Shown: positions 17,473-27,494, numbered from the stretch's first letter. The stretch is 64,000 bases of DNA from Brucella oryzae (GCA_012103035.1 JAAVLL010000002.1:496001-560000), one strand, 5' to 3'. Made by a program: numbers and translations. Notes: a model not told the origin generated them from the letters alone.

Positions 17473-18411
17473 GCCTCGGTTTTAACGATTTGAAGCTGTT
17501 GACGGCTATCACGACGACGATGCCGATCAGGACCGCAAGCACGGCCTGCAGGAAAGACGTGGCGATCCATTCGAAAGCGGCCGAAAACCGGGTGCCTTCG
17601 GTCGGCAGGTGCGAGACGATGGAATGGATGAAGGCTTCAACGCTATGGATGCCGATGGAATCCAGTCCGTGTACGATGATGCTGCCGCCGACCCAAAGCA
17701 TGGCGACGGTGCCGACGGTGCTCAGAACCTTCAATATGATGGGCATACCCGCAACCAGCCCCTTGCCAAGCTGCCTGCCGAAAGCTGTATGGCTGTTGCG
17801 CACAAGCGAAACGCCGATATCGTCAAGTTTTACGATGATGCCGACCACGCCATAGACCGCAAAAGTGATCAGTATGCCGACGCTCGCAAGGATGGCCGCC
17901 TGCGTATAGATACTCGACGGGGCAAGTCCCGCCAGCGTCAGCGCCATGATTTCCGCCGACAGGATGAAGTCCGTGCGGATCGCGCCATTAACGGTCGTTT
18001 GTTCGATCTCCTTGGCTGTTGCGCCCTTGGTCTCCTCATGTTCCTCTTCCTTGTGCGGGATGAAGAACTCGACCAGTTTTTCCGTTCCTTCGAAAGCCAG
18101 ATACACGCCGCCGATCATCAGAAGCGGCATGATGAAAGAGGGGCGAAATAGCCGAGAATGAGCGCCAGCGGCAGCAGGAAGATGAGCTTGTTGCGCAGCG
18201 ATCCCTTGGTGATTTTCCAGATGACCGGCAATTCGCGTTCCGGCTTCAACCCTACCACATATTTCGGCGTGACGGCCGTATCGTCGATGACGATGCCTGC
18301 CGCCTTGGCGCTGGCTTTCGCTGTTTGTCCCGCAACGTCGTCGAGCGAAGCTGCCGCCATTTTCGCGATGGCTGCGACATCATCGAGAAGCGCAAACAAG
18401 CCGGACGCCAT
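17369..18411 (-). CDS. DUF808 (YedI-like) membrane protein with repeat-encoded C-terminus
   Basis: This inner-membrane protein of about 348 residues belongs to the DUF808/YedI family. It opens with the family signature [31 protein letters not shown], then [13 protein letters not shown], several hydrophobic helices and [13 protein letters not shown]-like and GIEIHS-like segments. Its function is unknown. The frame is broken near 18140. The family C-terminus is reached at NSFKSLKPR, but the frame continues about 30 residues into the mosaic repeat before stopping at 17369. The gene is divergent from the carboxylesterase gene across a gap holding a TGTCTC-N7-GAGACA inverted repeat. Confidence 0.85.
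17396..17472. repeat. Mosaic palindromic repeat element, copy 1 (RIME/BIME-like)
   Basis: The palindrome GCATGTCT...AGACATGC encloses CCGAAA and TTTCGG with a central AACCGGTTT (17396-17440). It is followed by a tail with AAACAGATAG and GCGCTCTAG. The same modules recur, in the opposite orientation, near 53721-53823. Such CCGAAA...TTTCGG palindromes are widespread intergenic elements in Rhizobiales. Here it supplies the stop codons of two convergent genes. Confidence 0.75.
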
Positions 18412-18653
18412 GGGGAACCTTTCTACATTGCTGTTGCAGGTAGCTAAACTTTGAATGGGCGCTACGTCCAGATGAAAAATGAATGCTGGTCACTGTCTCA
18501 TAAAACGAGACAATCTGTGCATCATTGTCAATATTCTAATGGTCATGCGCATCGTTATATTGAACTGAATTCCGTGCGTGGACGTTTCGCGCCCTTGCCG
18601 GAAATGTTCTAGCATTCCGACACGATCTGAAGACGTCGGACAGGAGATCGAAC
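18412..18653. promoter_or_regulatory. Divergent promoter region with TGTCTC inverted repeat
   Basis: This 242-base region separates the DUF808 and carboxylesterase starts. TGTCTC-ATAAAAC-GAGACA (18494-18512) is a perfect 6-base inverted repeat of MarR/TetR operator size. The remainder is AT-rich and non-coding. A ribosome site (CAGGAGATCG) precedes the ATG at 18654. The cognate regulator is not identifiable here. Confidence 0.5.
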
Positions 18654-19257
18654 ATGACCATTCAAACCTATGAACACCGGCTGAAGGCCGGAGCGAAGGA
18701 GCGCCGCTCTTCATTGTGTTTCACGGCACAGGCGGCGATGAGAACCAGTTTTTCGGTCTGGCGGAACAGCTTTTGCCGGAAGCGACCATCGTGTCGCCAC
18801 GCGGTGACGTCTCGGAATATGGCGCCGCACGCTTCTTCCGTCGGACGGGCGAGGGCGTCTACGATATGGAAGACTTGCTCGCGCCACCGATAAGATGGCC
18901 GGTTTCATCGCCGGGCTTGTGGCTGAACACAAGCCATCCGAAGTGATCGGGCTCGGCTATTCCAATGGCGCCAATATCATGGCGAACCTGCTGATCGAGA
19001 AAGGCAGGGTGTTCGACAAGGCGGCACTTTTGCATCCTCTGGTGCCGTTCAGGCCGAACGACAATCCCGCGCTCGAAGGTGCGAAAGTTCTCATGACCGC
19101 CGGACGGATGGACCCGATCTGTCCGCCGGATCTGACGGAAGCACTCGCGCATTACTTCGAGCGCCAGAAAGCTGATGTCGAGCTTGTCTGGCATCCGGGC
19201 GGGCACGAATTGCGCCAGACGGAACTGGCCGCCGTTCAGTCATTCCTCCAGAATTAA
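18654..19257 (+). CDS. Carboxylesterase/phospholipase-type alpha/beta hydrolase
   Basis: This cytosolic serine hydrolase of about 201 residues belongs to the phospholipase/carboxylesterase family (MhqD/YsfA-like). The oxyanion segment is FHGTGGDENQ, the nucleophile Ser sits in GLGYSNGANI, the Asp in AGRMDPICPP and the His in HPGGHEL, so the triad is complete. Frame breaks lie near 18700 and 18885. Homologues in other bacteria are induced by quinones or azo compounds together with ring-cleaving dioxygenases, but no such partner is adjacent here. A strong terminator follows the stop. Confidence 0.85.
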
Positions 19258-19261
19258 GCTC

Positions 19262-19296
19262 AAAGCCGCTGTTCAGTTTTGAACGGCGGCTTTTTG
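19262..19296 (+). terminator. Rho-independent terminator after the carboxylesterase
   Basis: AAAGCCGCTGTTCA-gttt-TGAACGGCGGCTTTTT: a long stem with one mismatch, followed by a T-run, 4 bases after the stop. This is a canonical intrinsic terminator. Confidence 0.88.
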
Positions 19297-19317
19297 ATCT
19301 GGTTCCTCTTGCAAAAA

Positions 19318-19348
19318 TCAATATACATTATATTTAATTGTATATTGA
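19318..19348. promoter_or_regulatory. Perfect 10-bp inverted repeat, candidate BigR operator
   Basis: TCAATATACA and TGTATATTGA are exact inverse complements separated by 11 AT-rich bases, ending 15 bases before the ATG of the ArsR-type regulator. AT-rich palindromes overlapping the promoter are the known operators of BigR/SqrR-type repressors, so autoregulation is likely. Confidence 0.75.
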
Positions 19349-19363
19349 TGATGAGGTGCCATA

Positions 19364-19713
19364 ATGAATTCGATCCCGGGCGGTGCGTCCGCCCATGAAA
19401 ACAAGATGACGCGCACGGAAATGGAAGGGCGGGCAACCGAGGTTGCCGAACTCCTCAAGACGCTTTCGCACCCGGCGCGGCTGATGCTGGCATGTACCCT
19501 TGCAGAACGCGAATATTCGGTCGGTGAACTGGAAGAAGTGCTTGGCATTCACCAGCCGACGCTGTCTCAGCAGCTGGGTGTGCTGCGGGAAGCGGGCATC
19601 GTCGAAACCCGTCGCGAAGCCAAGCAGATTTTCTACCGGCTGACGGAGGCCAAGGCGGCGCAGTGATCGAGGCGCTCTACGGTATCTTCTGCGCACCGGA
19701 GGGACGGGTATGA
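19364..19713 (+). CDS. bigR: BigR-like ArsR-family persulfide-responsive repressor
   Basis: This winged-helix ArsR regulator has about 116 residues once a missing base near 19665 is restored. The DNA-binding region is LKTLSHPARLMLACTLAEREYSVGELEEVLGIHQPTLSQQLGVLREAGIV. Two cysteines, Cys-44 (LACTLAE) and Cys-110 (GIFCAPEG), are spaced as the redox pair Cys-42/Cys-108 of BigR, which forms a disulfide or polysulfide bridge and releases DNA in the presence of reactive sulfur. The second cysteine exists only in the corrected frame. Its TGA overlaps the ATG of the YeeE/YedE gene. No metal-site signature of ArsR proper is seen. The name is based on the cysteine pair and the neighbours. Confidence 0.78.
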
Positions 19714-20120
19714 TCGCAACTTATCTGCAATCGCTGGCGGGCGGCATGTTGCTCGGCCTTTCCGCGATCCTGCTTCTCGTGTTCAATGGACGTATCGCCG
19801 GTATCAGCGGCATCGTCGGTCGGCTTCTGGGTGGCAAACAGGTTCCAGCCAATGCGGCCTTTGTCCTCGGCCTCGTTCTGGGGCCGATTATCTATGCTGC
19901 AATTTACGGTTCGTTTCCACCGGTCACGATGGCCATGTCCTGGCCTGTTATTGTTGTTGCAGGGCTTCTGGTCGGTATCGGAACCCGTATGGGATCTGGG
20001 TGTACGTCAGGCCATGGCATTCTTGGCATGGCGCGGTTTTCCAAGCGTTCGATAGCCGCCACGCTCATCTTTCTCTTAACCGGCATTCTGGTGGCCAGCA
20101 TTTCGGGAGCATTGCTATGA
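19710..20120 (+). CDS. YeeE/YedE-family membrane protein, N-terminal half
   Basis: This intact 136-residue protein has three to four hydrophobic helices and the family motifs SGIVGRLLGG and IGTRMGSGCTSGHGILGMARFSKRS, where the GxGCTSGHG cysteine is the conserved sulfur-handling residue of YeeE-type thiosulfate transporters. Together with the next gene it corresponds to one full-length YeeE/YedE protein. The pair follows BigR-like repressors in rhizobia and plant-associated bacteria and is proposed to move sulfur compounds across the inner membrane. It is translationally coupled to both neighbours (ATGA and a 4-base overlap). Confidence 0.88.
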   Translation: MIATYLQSLAGGMLLGLSAILLLVFNGRIAGISGIVGRLLGGKQVPANAAFVLGLVLGPIIYAAIYGSFPPVTMAMSWPVIVVAGLLVGIGTRMGSGCTSGHGILGMARFSKRSIAATLIFLLTGILVASISGALL

Positions 20121-20572
20121 AACAGTCGGCAAATGCACGTTTGGCCATGACGCTGCTTGCGGGTGCGATCTTCGGTTTCGGCCTGTCCCTGTCGGGTATG
20201 ATCGATCCATCGCGCGTGACCGGCTTCCTGAATATTACCAGCGGTGATTGGGACCCGAGCCTTGCCTTTGTGCTTGGCGGCGCTCTCCTAGTGGCAGTCC
20301 CCGGTGTAATGCTGCAGCGGCGTATGGCACGGCCCGTGCTGGACGAGTCGTTCCATTTGCCGGAAAAGACCGAAATCGACCGGCGGCTGATTGTCGGCTC
20401 TGCCATTTTCGGCGCGGGCTGGGGGCTGGCAGGTTTCTGTCCCGGCCCTGTCGTATCGGCGCTATCAATGGGGCTGCCGCAGGTATGGCTCTTCGTCGCG
20501 ATGATGGTTTTGGGAATGATTTTCCACGATCACGTCATGAACCGGACGGCAACAGAAGCATTCAAATCTTGA
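20117..20572 (+). CDS. YeeE/YedE-family membrane protein, C-terminal half (DUF6691-type)
   Basis: This intact 151-residue companion begins MKQSANARLAMTLLAGAIFGFGLSLSGMIDPSRVTGFLNI and contains FGAGWGLAGFCPGPVVSALS, where the GFCPGP cysteine is the second conserved sulfur-site cysteine of the family. Four membrane helices are predicted. The ATG overlaps the previous stop by 4 bases. The split into two half-size genes is usual for this operon type, so it is not a frame error. It likely forms a heterodimeric channel with the upstream half. Confidence 0.87.
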   Translation: MKQSANARLAMTLLAGAIFGFGLSLSGMIDPSRVTGFLNITSGDWDPSLAFVLGGALLVAVPGVMLQRRMARPVLDESFHLPEKTEIDRRLIVGSAIFGAGWGLAGFCPGPVVSALSMGLPQVWLFVAMMVLGMIFHDHVMNRTATEAFKS

Positions 20573-20651
20573 ATTCTTTAGTCAAATTACCCTTTTAATA
20601 GGGAGATGAATGAGTTAGGCACCCTTTGATTATCTTCGAGGGAGCCGCGCC

Positions 20652-22390
20652 ATGGCTGGATTGCTGAAACGTTTTGCCGGATATTATCGTCCGCATCGTG
20701 GGCTGTTCGCGCTGGATTTTACCAGCGCGGTGGCCTCCGGCCTGCTTGAGCTTGCCTTTCCGGTTGCCGTTACGCTTTTCATCGACAAGCTGTTGCCGAC
20801 CGGCCAGCTTGGTGTGATCGCCATTGCTGCGGTCGGCCTCTTGGCCATCTACGTCGTCAATGCCTTCCTGCAGGTCATCGTGACCTATTGGGGCATATGC
20901 TCGGCATCAAGATCGAGACGGAGATGCGCCGCAAGGCCTTCGATCATCTGCAGAAACTCTCCTTCGGCTTCTTCGACAATCAGAAGACCGGCCATCTTGT
21001 GGCGCGGCTGACCAAGGATCTGGAAGAGATCGGTGAAGTAGCGCATCACGGACCGGAGGATGTCTTCATCGCGATCATGACCCTGATCGGCGCCTTTATC
21101 CTGATGCTGTGGGTGCATCCGCCGCTGGCGCTGATAACTGCGGTCATCGTTCCGCTATCGGCCTATGTCACCGCCCGCTATGGCGGGCGCATGACGAACA
21201 CATGGCATGCGCTTTACCGGCGTGTTGGCGATTTCAACGCCCGTATCGAGGAGAATGTCGGCGGCATCCGCGTCGTTCAGGCCTTTACGAATGAGGACCA
21301 CGAACGCCAGCTTTTCGCGGAGAGCAACGACAAATATCTGACCACCAAGCTTGCTGCCTACAAGATCATGGCCGCGTCAATGTCGCTGTCCTATCTGTCG
21401 ATGCGTTTCGTGCAGGTGGTGGTGATGCTGGCAGGCGCCTGGTTCGTGGTGCGCGGCGAACTGACGGCTGGCGGATTTGTCGGCTTCCTGCTGCTGGTCA
21501 ACGTGTTCTTCCGCCCGATTGAAAAGATCAATTCGGTCATCGAAACCTACCCGAAGGGCATTGCCGGTTTTCAGCGTTATACGGAGTTTCTCGACACGCG
21601 CCCGGATATTGCAGATCGCTCCGGTGCGCAGCCGGTTGACCGTCTGACCGGTGATATTGAATATCGCGATGTGAGCTTCGGCTATAGCGCCGAGCGCCCC
21701 ATTGTCGATGGTCTCGATATTTCCATTCGTGCGGGCGAAACGATTGCCTTCGTTGGTCCTTCCGGTGCGGGCAAGACGACGATCTGCTCGCTGCTGCCGC
21801 GCTTCTATGATGTGACGAAGGGTGCCATTCTCGCCGACGGTATCGATATTCGCGACATGACCCTGAAGTCTCTGCGGTCGAATATCGGCATTGTCAGTCA
21901 GGATGTGTTTCTGTTCGCCGGAACGATCCGGGAAAACATTGCCTATGGCCGTCTCGATGCGACCGACGCGGAAATCGTCGAGGCTGCGCGCCGGGCAAGG
22001 CTTGATGGCGTGATCGCCAATCTGCCGGAAGGCTACGACACCGTCATTGGCGAGCGCGGCGTAAAACTTTCCGGCGGGCAGAAGCAGCGCATGGCCATTG
22101 CGCGCATATTCCTGAAAAATCCGCCGATCCTGATCCTCGATGAGGCGACTTCCGCGCTCGATACGGAAACCGAACGCGCCATCCAGCAATCGCTCGCCGA
22201 GCTTTCGCAAGGCCGCACGACGCTGGTGATCGCACATCGCCTTGCAACCATCGTCAATGCCGACCGTATTCTGGTGGTGGAAGGCGGGCGGATTGCCGAG
22301 CAGGGTAGCCATGCCGAGCTGTTGGCCATGAAGGGCGGGCGCTACAAGCGCCTGCATATCGCACAGGCCGGGCTGGACCAGGGGTATTAG
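20652..22390 (+). CDS. ABC exporter, fused permease-ATPase (MsbA/MDR-like)
   Basis: This half-transporter has about 580 residues. The N-terminal membrane domain (residues about 1-310, six helices) includes the coupling segments RRKAFDHLQKLSFGFFDNQKTGHLVARLTKD and EENVGGIRVVQAFTNED. The ATPase domain has Walker A GPSGAGKTT, Q-loop IVSQDVFLF, signature LSGGQKQR and Walker B ILILDEATSALD. One missing base near 20896 splits the ORF. Members export drugs or lipids as homodimers. No accessory gene is nearby, so the substrate is open. It ends at a palindromic element that may act as its terminator. Confidence 0.92.
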
Positions 22391-22430
22391 AGCGCATTTC
22401 GATCTGATTGAATCAGATCGGCGCAATAAG
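22388..22430. repeat. Mosaic repeat module with 21-bp palindrome
   Basis: TTAGAGCGCATTTCGATCTGATT-g-AATCAGATCG: a perfect palindrome (22400-22420) joined to the TTAGAGCG head that also begins the element at 53721. It overlaps the ABC exporter stop, whose TAG lies in the head. It is probably a partial mosaic element and may terminate transcription. Confidence 0.6.
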
Positions 22431-22514
22431 CCGATTGCATATCAGGATGTACTTACGAAAGACGGCCTCTGGTCGTCTTTTTGTTGCTTGAGGGCGGGCG
22501 AACAAGTTTCGTTG

Positions 22515-22547
22515 ATATCTGATGTATCAGATATTGACATATCAGAT
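22515..22547. promoter_or_regulatory. Candidate GntR operator with overlapping -35 box
   Basis: ATATCTGAT-gt-ATCAGATAT (22515-22534) is a perfect inverted repeat, and a third half-site ATATCAGAT lies at 22539-22547. TTGACA (22534-22539) between them is a consensus -35 box. The array is about 40 bases before the GntR start, so autorepression is the simplest reading. Confidence 0.7.
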
Positions 22548-22588
22548 TCGCTGTTTCAGGATCGCAGCGTTAATTCCGTGACAAACAG

Positions 22589-23260
22589 GTGTTGCCTTGG
22601 GTGATAACGTTTCCCCTTTCTCCGATCAAGGTGAAGAGCCTCCGAGACCATGTGCATGACAATCTGCGCGAGGCGATTATTTCCGGTCGGATCAAGTCCG
22701 GCGAAAAGCTGAACGAGAGGCAGCTGGCATCCGATCTCGGTATCAGCACGAGCCCTTTGAAAGAGGCTCTGCGCCAGCTGGAAGGAGAGGGGCTGGTCAG
22801 AACGGAGGCGCGTCGCGGAACGTTTGTATCGTTCAATGCACGACAGGCCGAAGAGATGACGCTCGCCCGCGCTGCGCTGGAAAGCATCATTGCGCGACAG
22901 GCGGCCAAGCACGGCGGCGAGGAGGCATTTGGCTTTCTTCGCTCGGTGATCGAGGAAATGCGGGCGGCGGTCGAGGCGGGCAATGTCGATCAACTGATCG
23001 AACTGAACGAGAAATTCCACGACGGCATCCATGAGGCATCGGGATGCGAATATCTGCGCCGGTTGCAGAATGCGCAGCGCATGTACGACCATGCCGCAAG
23101 GGTGACTGTCCTGTCGCGCGAGGACGTGCGGCGGCAGTCGTTCAAAGAGCATGAGGCGATCATGCAGGCAATTACGGCGCGCAACGGCGATCTGGCCGAG
23201 CGCCTGATGCGCGAGCATATCGTGAAAGCGGGAGATACGCATATCGAACTGGTCTTCTGA
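22589..23260 (+). CDS. GntR-family regulator (FadR/FCD type)
   Basis: This intact 223-residue regulator starts at GTG (22589). The winged helix-turn-helix is residues about 12-75 (DHVHDNLREAIISGRIKSGEKLNERQLASDLGISTSPLKEALRQLEGEGLV). The C-terminal FCD domain has the metal/ligand histidine pattern around NEKFHDGIHEASG, and later EHEAIMQAI and REHIVKAGDTH. FCD regulators usually sense sugar acids or carboxylates. It is the first gene of the plus-strand catabolic operon, 21 bases before the DapA-like gene, and the likely repressor of the operon through the ATCTGAT sites upstream. Confidence 0.88.
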   Translation: MLPWVITFPLSPIKVKSLRDHVHDNLREAIISGRIKSGEKLNERQLASDLGISTSPLKEALRQLEGEGLVRTEARRGTFVSFNARQAEEMTLARAALESIIARQAAKHGGEEAFGFLRSVIEEMRAAVEAGNVDQLIELNEKFHDGIHEASGCEYLRRLQNAQRMYDHAARVTVLSREDVRRQSFKEHEAIMQAITARNGDLAERLMREHIVKAGDTHIELVF

Positions 23261-23281
23261 CCGGTACATTGGGAGGAAATA

Positions 23282-24191
23282 ATGGATTTAGTGCTACCGC
23301 CGGGTGCTTCGGGGCATTTCGGGCGTGCATGCGACGGCCTATGACGCAAAGGGCGAGATCGATGCCGGGCTGACGGGTAAAATCGTCGAACGCATCGCGG
23401 AAGCGGGTGTTCATAACATCGTCACCGGCGGAAATACCGGCGAATTCTACAGTCTCACCGAGGAAGAAGTCATTCGCCTGCAGGCGATTGCCATTGCCTC
23501 GGTTAACGGAAAAGCAGCTGTAACGGCTGCCGCCGGTCGTTCGGTGCGCGAGGCGATTAGGGTCGCGCAGGCGGCGGGCAAAGCCGGAGCCGATGGCGTG
23601 ATGATCCATCATCCGCTCGATCCCTTCGCTGCACCTCATGCGCAGGTGGATTATTTCATTGCGATTGCCGAAGCCATCGATCTGCCCATTGTCGCCTATA
23701 TCCGTTCAGACCAGGTCCCGCTCGATGAAATGGTGCGCCTTGCTACCCATCCGAAGGTTGCCGGCGTCAAGTTTGCATCGCAGAACACGATGCTCTTCTT
23801 CGAATGCTGCCGGGCGACGAAGGGCATGGATGCGACATGGATCTGTGGTCTGGCGGAAAGCTGGGCCTTGCCTTTCTATGCCCTTGGTGGCCGCGGCTTT
23901 ACCTCGGGCCTCGTCAATGTCGCGCCGAAGCGTTCGCTTGCCGTCTGGAATGCGCTGGAGGCAGGAGATTTCGCAAGAGCGCGGGCCGTGGTCGAAAGCA
24001 TTGCCGATTTCGAGACCATGCGCACCAGATACCGCAATGGCGCCAATGTGACCGTTGTCAAGGAAGCATTGCAGGTTCAGGGATTCGACGTCGGTAAGGT
24101 GCGGCTACCCGGATTGCCGCAGCTTGAAACGAATGATCGCGAGATGCTCCAGAAGATCGTCTCGGGCTGGGAGAGTGATGGCATTGTCTGA
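23282..24191 (+). CDS. DapA-superfamily lyase (dihydrodipicolinate synthase-like aldolase/dehydratase)
   Basis: This (beta/alpha)8-barrel class I aldolase-superfamily enzyme has about 300 residues. GGNTGEFYSLT replaces the usual GTTGE motif, the catalytic Tyr is in IVAYIRSD and the Schiff-base Lys in KVAGVKFAS. The N-terminus is scrambled: the ATG at 23282 with a good ribosome site (GGGAGGAAAT) opens a short frame, while the family sequence LRGISGVHATAYD begins in another frame at about 23304, so at least one indel lies between. In sugar-acid operons such proteins split or dehydrate 2-keto-3-deoxy sugar acids. The role in lysine biosynthesis is unlikely given the neighbours. Confidence 0.85.
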
Positions 24192-24258
24192 CAAATGAAA
24201 CCCGGGCGTCCTGACAGGGAGAAGAGGGGCGCACGGAAAACCAAAAGTGGAGGAGAAC

Positions 24259-25440
24259 ATGCGTAAGGGAATTTCACGCCGCACATTCATGGCGGGGCCG
24301 GGATTGCGACCGGCATGGGTATCATGCTGCCGAAAGGCGTGTGGGCACAGTCGGCGAAACTGCCGTCTTCGCCCGTGGCGCTCAATGTCATCGATGCCGC
24401 AGGCAATCTGGCCCTGACCCAACCGATCTTCGATAATTTTGCAGCCGAGCAGAAGGCGCTTGTCTCGCGCTTCACCTTCAACAAGGCACCAGCACCCGAA
24501 CTGCCGGGAAAGATCAAGGCGCAGCAGCGCGCCAACCGCATCGACATCGACATGGTGATTGTCGGGCCGGACGCGCTTTCCGCCGGACTTGCCGACGATA
24601 TATGGACCGACATCATTGCGCTGCCGGATAACGGCCTGCCGAAACTTCAGGATATCTATCTGGAACCCGCATGGCGCATGCAGGAAATGTCGAAGGGCAA
24701 GGGCGTCGTGGTGTCCTATTATCCATCCGGCCCCTTTTGAATTTCACCCCGACAAGGTGAAGACGCCGCCCAAGACCGCTGAAGAACTGCTGGCCTGGGC
24801 GAAGGAAAATCCAAACAAGTTCATCTATGCCCGCCCGGCCAATTCCGGTCCGGGACGCACCTTCCTGATGGGGCTTCCCTATCTGCTGGGCGACAGCGAT
24901 CCGAAAGACCCGGTCAAGGGCTGGGACAAGACCTGGGCCTATCTGAAGGAACTGCACAAGAATATCGAATATTACCCGGCAGGAACGGGCGCGCTCATGA
25001 AGGAACTGGGCGAGGGCACGCGCGACATGACGGTGACGACCACCGGTTGGGACATCAATCCGCGTGCGCTCGGCGTGGTGCCGAAGGAGATGGGCGTCAG
25101 CAAGCTGGAAGGTTTCCACTGGGTTTGCGATGCGCATTATTTCGCCATTCCCAAGGGCGTGTCCGAGGAAAAGGTCGCGGTGCTGATGGAGTTCATCAAG
25201 TTCTCGCTCAAGCCCGACCAGCAGGCCTATTCCTACGATGCCGGCTATTTCTATCCGGGCCCCGCTGTGAAGGACGTCACCATCGAAATGGCGCCGAAGG
25301 AAAGCCAGAACATCATCGCGGAGTTCGGGCGTCCGGAATATGCCGACTGGATTGCCAATAATCCGATAGAGCTGCCGCTCGAACCGGAGGCGCTGGTCGC
25401 TGCATTCCGCCGCTGGGACGAAGAGGTTGCCGGGGGCTGA
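24259..25440 (+). CDS. ABC transporter substrate-binding protein, Tat-type signal
   Basis: This periplasmic binding protein of about 394 residues has a twin-arginine-like signal (SRRTFMAG, then a hydrophobic run ending GVWAQS). The mature protein belongs to the iron/spermidine/thiamine-type extracellular binding protein class. Features include KTPPKTAEELLAWAKENPNKF and NSGPGRTFLMGL. A strong ribosome site (GTGGAGGAGA) precedes the ATG. Frame breaks lie near 24295 and 24738. It is the receptor of the importer encoded by the next three genes. Given the enzymes downstream, the ligand is likely a sugar acid or its lactone. Confidence 0.85.
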
Positions 25441-25490
25441 GGCTACCGGCAGCTATTTCCGGGCGAGCCGCATCTCGTCCGGAAACGCTC

Positions 25491-26580
25491 ATGCTCGTCA
25501 AACAAATCATGGTGTTTGCGTCAATGTCCTTTCAAGAACTCCGGCTTGACCGGATGAGCCGATCATTCGGAACTTTCAATGCGCTGAGGGAAATCAACCT
25601 CACTATCCGGAAAGGCGAGTTCATCGCGCTTCTCGGCCCTTCCGGCTGCGGAAAATCGACGGCTCTCAATTGCATTGCCGGTCTTCTTGGTACGACGGCT
25701 GGTGGTATCTTTATCGATAATCGTCGCGTGGACCAGCTGAAGCCGGAAGATCGCGGTTTCGGCATGGTCTTCCAGAATTATGCGCTGTTTCCGCATATGA
25801 ATGTGCTGCAGAATGTCGGTTTCGGCCTCAAGATGCGCGGTCTGGCGAAAAGCGAGATCGAGAGCGCGCGCGGGCCGCATTGGTTCTGGTGCGGCTGCAG
25901 GGCCAGGAAGATAAGTTGCCCGGGCAGCTTTCCGGTGGCCAGCAGCAGCGTGTGGCGATTGCCCGCGCCATCGTCATCGAACCGCCGGTGGTTCTCATGG
26001 ATGAGCCGCTTTCCAATCTCGATGCCAAGCTGCGGCTTGAGATGCGGGCCGAAATCCGCCGCATTCATAACCAGCTCGGTTCTACGACGATCTATGTAAC
26101 CCATGATCAGGATGAAGCCCTGTCGCTCGCCGACCGCATCGTGGTCCTGCGTGATGGGGAAATCCGTCAGGTCGGCAAGCCGCATGAACTTTATGAAGAA
26201 CGCGCTATCGCGACGTTGCCGCTTTTATGGGTTTCCGCAACGCCTTGCCGGGCAAGGTCGTGCGCGTCGAGAAGGGGCAGGCCGTTATTTCCGTCGCGGG
26301 AAGCGAACTCGTTGGACGCGCGATGGATGCGCTTGCGCCGGGCGATGATGCCGTTCTGATGGCGCGTGGCGATGATGTCGTTTCCGGTTCAGGCCATCGC
26401 AACGACTTGCAGGCGACCGTCGAGACCATCGAATATCGCGGTCGCGAATATGTCGGCACGGCCCGCACGGAAACCGGGATGGAGCTGGTCTTTCACGGAT
26501 CGCAGGGCGTGGAGCCCGGCAGCCGTATTGTGCTTGGCATCGATGCTGGCCACGCGCTGGTTTTCCCGGCGGAGGGCTGA
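25491..26580 (+). CDS. ABC transporter ATPase (PotA/FbpC-like, with TOBE domain)
   Basis: This importer ATPase has about 363 residues. Walker A is [10 protein letters not shown]-loop [12 protein letters not shown], signature LSGGQQQR, Walker [17 protein letters not shown] and switch VTHDQDEA. The C-terminal 100 residues form a TOBE regulatory domain. Breaks near 25868 and 26212 split the gene into three frames. Start choice is between the ATG at 25491 and [15 protein letters not shown] at 25524; the latter matches the family length better, but neither has a strong ribosome site. Its stop is 4 bases before the first permease ATG. Confidence 0.88.
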
Positions 26581-26583
26581 GCG

Positions 26584-27491
26584 ATGGCGGACGAGACCTA
26601 TGCAGATGTGTCACTCAAACCGGACTTGCGACAACGCCTCGCCAATCGCGGTTTCGACGGTGTCACCCTTCTGATCCTGCCCGCACTGCTCTTTGTGGTG
26701 GGCGTCTTCATCTATCCGTTTCTTTACGGGCTCGTTCTGTCGTTCAATCCGATCGATGGCGGCGGAGCGCTGGCCAATTACCGCAAGTTCTTCTCCGATC
26801 CCTATCTCTACAAGACCATCGGCGCGACGCTGTGGCTGGCCGTTCCCGTCACCATCATCAGTGTTCTTTTCGCCGTTCCCATTGCCATGCGCGTGCGCCT
26901 GATGCCGTGCCAGCGCCTGCTGACGACGATCCTCGTTCTGCCGGTGACGCTCGGCACGGTTCTGATCGCGGAAGGTCTGCTCAACTATCTCGGGCCGCAA
27001 GGCTGGTTCAGCCGCACGCTGATCACCATCGGCCTGATCGACAGCCCGTTGAAGCTCACCAACAATTACTGGGGTGTCTTTGCGTCGCTGGTCATCACGG
27101 TGTTCCCGTTCACCTTCCTGCTGACATTGTCCTACATAACCGGCATCGATCCCGCACTGGAGCGCGCCGCCGCCACCCATGGCGCTAATAGCTGGCAGCG
27201 CTTCCGCCATGTCATGCTGCCCTGCTGGTGCCGGGGCTGGTCATCGCGGCCTGCCTCACCTTCGTACAGGCCTTTGCCGTGTTTCCGTCCGCCGTTCTGT
27301 TGGGCGCGCCTTCGGGGCCGACGCGGGTGATTTCGATTGCCGCGGCCCAGGCGGCCTTCGAGCAATATGACGACTCCATGGCTTCATCCATCGCCATGAT
27401 CATGGCAGCGGTGCAATTGCTGGTCGTTGGTGCGCTTCTGGGCGTGCGTTCGCTCTTCTATCGCGGTTCCACCGCCGGCGGAAAGGGATAG
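26584..27491 (+). CDS. ABC transporter permease (PotB/FbpB-type) 1
   Basis: This inner-membrane permease of about 303 residues has six predicted helices. An N-terminal ILPALLFVVGVFIYPFLYGLVLSF is typical of the binding-protein-dependent permease family, and the coupling motif is ERAAATHGANSWQRFRHVMLPLLVPGL. A missing base near 27226 sits inside that motif. It starts 4 bases after the ATPase gene and is followed 4 bases later by the second permease, so the importer genes are tightly coupled. Confidence 0.87.
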
Positions 27492-27494
27492 GTC

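Noticed and set aside
21377-22426. 349-codon minus-strand ORF
   Set aside because: Antisense of the ABC exporter ATPase domain; a common artefact of high GC at third positions.
25441-25490. Possible terminator between the binding protein and its ATPase
   Set aside because: Only a weak GC-rich stem can be drawn and the genes clearly belong together; no T-run is present.
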